Of a DNA stretch of 17,500 nucleotides, positions 16,114 to 17,500 are shown one piece after another. This stretch comes from Halisarca cf. caerulea. Its lineage: Eukaryota > Porifera > Demospongiae > Chondrillida > Halisarcidae. How positions within the stretch are numbered: the first letter of the stretch is position 1; each line of letters starts with the position of its first letter. The notes under the pieces are model-generated. The model did not search any database and was not told the origin of the DNA. It saw only the letters and a list, made by a program, of their open reading frames with translations. The translations under genes and the position numbers were made by a program. The stretch spans positions 2,260,337 to 2,277,836 of the forward strand of contig CAUJGJ010000030.1 of the NCBI GenBank assembly GCA_963170055.1. Direction: 5' to 3'.

Positions 16114-17500
16114 CACACACACACACACACACTCACACACACAAATACAAACACACACACACACACACACATGTGCACACTGTCAAAGCAACATGAATAT
16201 TCAACAGGGCTGACATCTTATTCCAATATATGCATACTGTATGTTGCTTAGGATGCAGTAAGCTAGTATATATGGCATGCATGCATAAATTTACATGTAG
16301 TCTGATTTACTAGCTGATTTTGGAGGACTATGGACACCTTGTTATATTACATATATAATAATTTATGTGCTTCCATAGATACATTGAGAGCATTGTGCCA
16401 TGTGAACCTATACTATAATGTGTAGTAGTAATGTTCTAAACACTTGGTCCTTAAAAACATATAGTCCACAGCTGCAGGATGTTCCTTCAACCCGTATCGT
16501 ATACAGCATGTACATGTACTGTACATATAGTCCACAGGATGTTCCTTCAACCTGTATCATATACAGCATGTATGTACTGTACATAATATATTCTGTCTAA
16601 CATGTACTGCAAGTACATTATAGTGTTTTACATAATATTATAATACTTGTACGTATATATAGTCTAAGAAAAATTGATTGTGCTACCTATATCTCTGTGT
16701 ATATAGCTGTTGAGGCTTCACCCGCACCAAACAGAATCTGTTATAATGGTGAGAGCTCTGAGTAATATCTATTATTATGTTATACTAGACATGCATGCAT
16801 GAAATCTGTCATGCAAAACCGATTTTGTATATTATCTAATAGTATCAGGACTGGAACGGGAACGAAGAGCTTCAATTCCAAGGACGGACATTGGTCACGA
16901 TCAAGCTCTCATTAAAGACACTTACGCAAAGTACATAAGAGATTCACGGTCCACAAATCAGACACTCTGTTCAGCATTGAGCGATCGCTATCTACTAGTG
17001 GTCCTGGATTCATCAGGTAGCATCGGAGAAGAAACATTTAACCACGTAAAGGAAGCTGTTGCAAATATATCATACCATTTTTGTGACTACATCAAAGTTG
17101 CTCTGGTTACGTTTGATGATGAAATCAATCTAGAATTTTGCTTCAATGAGACTCAAGAGAGAAATGAAACGTACAACCGTATCATAAATGCAACATACAG
17201 AGGAGGATTGACCTATTCCACAGACACGCTGCAGTGTGTGTGCAACCATGTATTGAGCCAACCATGTGGAATACCCCATGACATTAAACCGCCTTCTAAA
17301 ATTGACATAGTTTTCTTCACCGATGACAGGCCCAATGGAAGAAGATTCGACCCTCTCAGCGGATCCCAAAGATGTTCTGATCCTCCCTTGTCTGACATCA
17401 TCCAAGTGTACCTACATGGAATTGGAAATTTTAATACGAAAGGGCTTGGTTATTCTTATATAGAAGAATTCTATAATGTGACTGAATCCCATATACTTCA
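11571..17500 (+). CDS. Gene C: secreted EMI-EGF-vWA protein, partial, at least 689 aa
   Basis: Coding exons are 11571-11686, 11766-11903, 12227-12336, 12488-12583, 12726-12785, 12968-13063, 13224-13319, 13600-13695, 14185-14358, 14480-14584, 14886-14981, 15058-15153, 15823-15918, 16707-16748 and 16849 to beyond 17500. Every junction keeps frame; phases are 2, 2, then 1. Domain order is signal peptide, EMI (about 30-120), nine EGF-like units (about 121-458), a short linker, and a vWA domain from about residue 515 with intact MIDAS. vWA domains bind protein ligands through a metal ion; with EMI and EGF modules this suggests an extracellular adhesion or matrix protein. The 3' end lies outside the window, so a membrane anchor cannot be excluded. 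It is a paralogue of gene A. I do not recognise a named orthologue. Confidence 0.8.
11766..11903 (+). CDS. Gene C exon 3: EMI domain, N-terminal part
   Basis: The acceptor is GCTATAG and the donor GTGAGT, phase 2 at both ends. The exon encodes [13 protein letters not shown] and later [22 protein letters not shown]. The C-x-W-x3-RC core aligns with CGFWGWRRC of gene A exon 2. One N-glycosylation sequon (NES) is present. Confidence 0.75.
12051..12117. repeat. (TG)n microsatellite
   Basis: A 67-bp TG array within the intron that splits gene C's EMI domain. Confidence 0.95.
12227..12336 (+). CDS. Gene C exon 4: EMI domain, C-terminal part
   Basis: The acceptor is ATCTACAG and the donor GTAAGC; it enters phase 2 and leaves phase 1, as in gene A exon 3. 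It encodes [19 protein letters not shown] then [17 protein letters not shown]. The canonical Cys-Cys pair of EMI is Thr-Cys here. Confidence 0.8.
12488..12583 (+). CDS. Gene C exon 5: EGF-like unit 1
   Basis: This 96-nt phase 1-1 exon has acceptor ATTGCAG and donor GTAAGT. It encodes [12 protein letters not shown] then [19 protein letters not shown], with all six cysteines. The second loop has ENGEC instead of NGG-x-C. Confidence 0.85.
12726..12785 (+). CDS. Gene C exon 6: truncated EGF-like unit 2
   Basis: This 60-nt phase 1-1 exon has acceptor ACATAG and donor GTGAGT. It encodes [19 protein letters not shown], with only the first four cysteines. The donor lies inside what would be the fifth Cys codon (T/GTGAGT), and reading through meets TAA at once. 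The missing loop is not found downstream in frame; candidates near 12885-12920 create a stop at the junction. Splicing straight to exon 7 keeps frame. Confidence 0.65.
12968..13063 (+). CDS. Gene C exon 7: EGF-like unit 3
   Basis: This 96-nt phase 1-1 exon has acceptor TTTATAG and donor GTAAGG. It encodes [12 protein letters not shown] then [19 protein letters not shown]. Six cysteines and one NGT sequon are present. Confidence 0.85.
13224..13319 (+). CDS. Gene C exon 8: EGF-like unit 4
   Basis: This 96-nt phase 1-1 exon has acceptor ACATATAG and donor GTATAT. It encodes [12 protein letters not shown] then [19 protein letters not shown], with six cysteines. Confidence 0.85.
13600..13695 (+). 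CDS. Gene C exon 9: EGF-like unit 5
   Basis: This 96-nt phase 1-1 exon has acceptor ACTCAACAG and donor GTAAGT. It encodes [12 protein letters not shown] then [19 protein letters not shown], with six cysteines. Confidence 0.85.
13720..13915. mobile_element. 196-bp TA-flanked MITE, GGACACC type
   Basis: The left end CAGGGACACCTCC and the reverse-complemented right end CAGTAAAAAGGACACC are inverted partners. TA lies at both edges (13718-13719 and 13916-13917). The interior repeats GACACC several times. It sits 24 bp after the exon 9 donor in gene C and has no coding capacity. Confidence 0.5.
14185..14358 (+). CDS. Gene C exon 10: EGF-like unit 6, first part with insertion
   Basis: This 174-nt phase 1-1 exon has acceptor GTCAAAAAG and donor GTCAGT. 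It begins as a normal EGF ([12 protein letters not shown]) but then reads [11 protein letters not shown] and a Tyr-rich stretch ending [12 protein letters not shown]. It gives about 40 extra residues and two extra cysteines before the exon ends. The long open reading with matching phases argues that it is coding. Confidence 0.7.
14391..14443. repeat. (TA)n microsatellite
   Basis: An imperfect TA run in the 121-nt intron between exons 10 and 11. It takes up almost half of that intron. Confidence 0.95.
14480..14584 (+). CDS. Gene C exon 11: EGF-like unit 6, second part
   Basis: This 105-nt phase 1-1 exon has acceptor CGTTTAG and donor GTGAGA. It encodes [15 protein letters not shown] then [19 protein letters not shown]. 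It closes with a normal EGF last loop (C-x-C-x3-W-TG-x2-C) but lacks the C-x3-C-NGG start, which is supplied by exon 10. Confidence 0.75.
14613..14790. mobile_element. Possible MITE with inverted ends
   Basis: CAGGGAGACCTCCTCAAGAC at 14613, next to TA and running into AAACACTCT, pairs in inverted orientation with AGAGTGTTCTCTTGAGTTTC at 14757-14776. The left end resembles the GGACACC family. The outermost bases of the right end do not match well. Confidence 0.35.
14886..14981 (+). CDS. Gene C exon 12: EGF-like unit 7
   Basis: This 96-nt phase 1-1 exon has acceptor CTATCAG and donor GTAAGC. It encodes [12 protein letters not shown] then [19 protein letters not shown], with six cysteines. Sequence is close to exons 13 and 14, suggesting recent exon duplication. 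Confidence 0.85.
15058..15153 (+). CDS. Gene C exon 13: EGF-like unit 8 with a seventh cysteine
   Basis: This 96-nt phase 1-1 exon has acceptor TACGCAG and donor GTGAGT. It encodes [12 protein letters not shown] then [19 protein letters not shown]. The extra Cys two residues after the fifth leaves one unpaired. It matches exon 14 closely in its first 40 nt. Confidence 0.85.
15501..15660. repeat. Degenerate repeat with AAAGACCAC motifs
   Basis: It starts TA/CAGTAAACCTGCAG and contains GTAAAGACCA, ATAAAGACCACC, GTAGAGACCAC and GTAAGGACCAC at irregular spacing. It probably descends from a MITE of the GGACACC kind. It lies in the 669-nt intron before exon 14; the right terminus was not found. 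Confidence 0.4.
15823..15918 (+). CDS. Gene C exon 14: EGF-like unit 9
   Basis: This 96-nt phase 1-1 exon has acceptor TATATTAG and donor GTAAGA. It encodes [12 protein letters not shown] then [19 protein letters not shown]. Six cysteines are intact. It is the last EGF before the vWA part. Confidence 0.85.
15961..16178. repeat. (CA)n microsatellite
   Basis: About 220 bp of CA with AA, TGCACG and TC interruptions, starting about 42 bp after the exon 14 donor. Confidence 0.95.
16461..16588. repeat. 66-bp tandem duplication
   Basis: Two copies start at ATAGTCCACA (16461 and 16527) and share GGATGTTCCTTCAACC and CAGCATGTA blocks, with small indels. Intronic. Confidence 0.85.
16707..16748 (+). 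CDS. Gene C exon 15: linker
   Basis: This 42-nt phase 1-1 exon has acceptor TATATAG and donor GTGAGA. It encodes [13 protein letters not shown], a Pro/Ala-rich spacer with one Cys between the EGF array and the vWA module. It is short, so confidence rests on phase and splice sites. Confidence 0.6.
16849..17500 (+). CDS. Gene C exon 16: von Willebrand factor A domain, open to window end
   Basis: The frame is open for 652 nt to the window edge. The MIDAS residues are present: DSSGS in [17 protein letters not shown] (about 17006-17020), the Thr in [11 protein letters not shown] and the Asp in [11 protein letters not shown]. Predicted strand and helix blocks ([26 protein letters not shown]) follow the vWA order. 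The spacing resembles vWA domains of the SVEP1/complement factor B kind, by recall. Six N-glycosylation sequons (NQT, NIS, NET twice, NAT, NVT) fit an extracellular protein. The acceptor could also be TAG at 16842, adding two codons. Confidence 0.85.

Overview
The window is eukaryotic nuclear DNA from an invertebrate animal. Coding sequence is broken into short exons with GT/AG boundaries. Introns and spacers are AT-rich and full of (TG)n/(CA)n and (TA)n arrays, minisatellites and transposon remnants. The proteins are secreted EMI/EGF/vWA extracellular proteins, which points to Metazoa. A sponge is my leading guess from the style of the EGF repeats and genome texture, but nothing here proves it. 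No bacterial, viral or organellar gene was seen. All exons were found by reading by eye: splice sites, phases and cysteine spacing agree, but there is no transcript evidence.

Layout, all genes on the + strand. Gene A (about 71-3482) has a TATA box, a probable 5'UTR intron, a signal-peptide exon, a two-exon EMI domain, four complete 6-Cys EGF exons and a half-EGF exon ending in a stop (predicted 260 aa). The span 3483-5560 holds two long TG arrays and no convincing gene. A decayed paralogue, psi-B, lies at about 5560-9462. It keeps recognisable promoter/5'UTR sequence, a signal-peptide exon with two in-frame stops, an EMI exon with one stop, a possible EGF remnant and a frameshifted copy of gene A's last exon. 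It is interrupted by a minus-strand LINE fragment inserted into a 50-bp tandem array, a 174-bp TA-flanked MITE and a 23-copy minisatellite. The span 9463-10880 holds a second, rearranged MITE whose internal motif has expanded into a 16-bp minisatellite. Gene C (about 10886 to beyond 17500) has a TATA box, a 5'UTR exon, a signal peptide and split EMI domain, nine EGF-like units over ten exons, a short linker exon and a vWA domain with an intact MIDAS that runs off the window (at least 689 aa).

Genes A and C share the intron phase pattern 2, 2, then 1 throughout, and psi-B is clearly derived from an A-type gene. The locus is therefore a head-to-tail tandem cluster of secreted EMI-EGF proteins. 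Gene A is a short form, psi-B is dead, and gene C is long and carries an adhesion-type vWA module. The exact 96-nt phase-1 EGF exons can be gained, lost or skipped without changing frame, which explains the varied repeat number. I saw no sign of a defence system, operon or CRISPR; the interest lies in gene-family turnover and in repeats arising from transposons.
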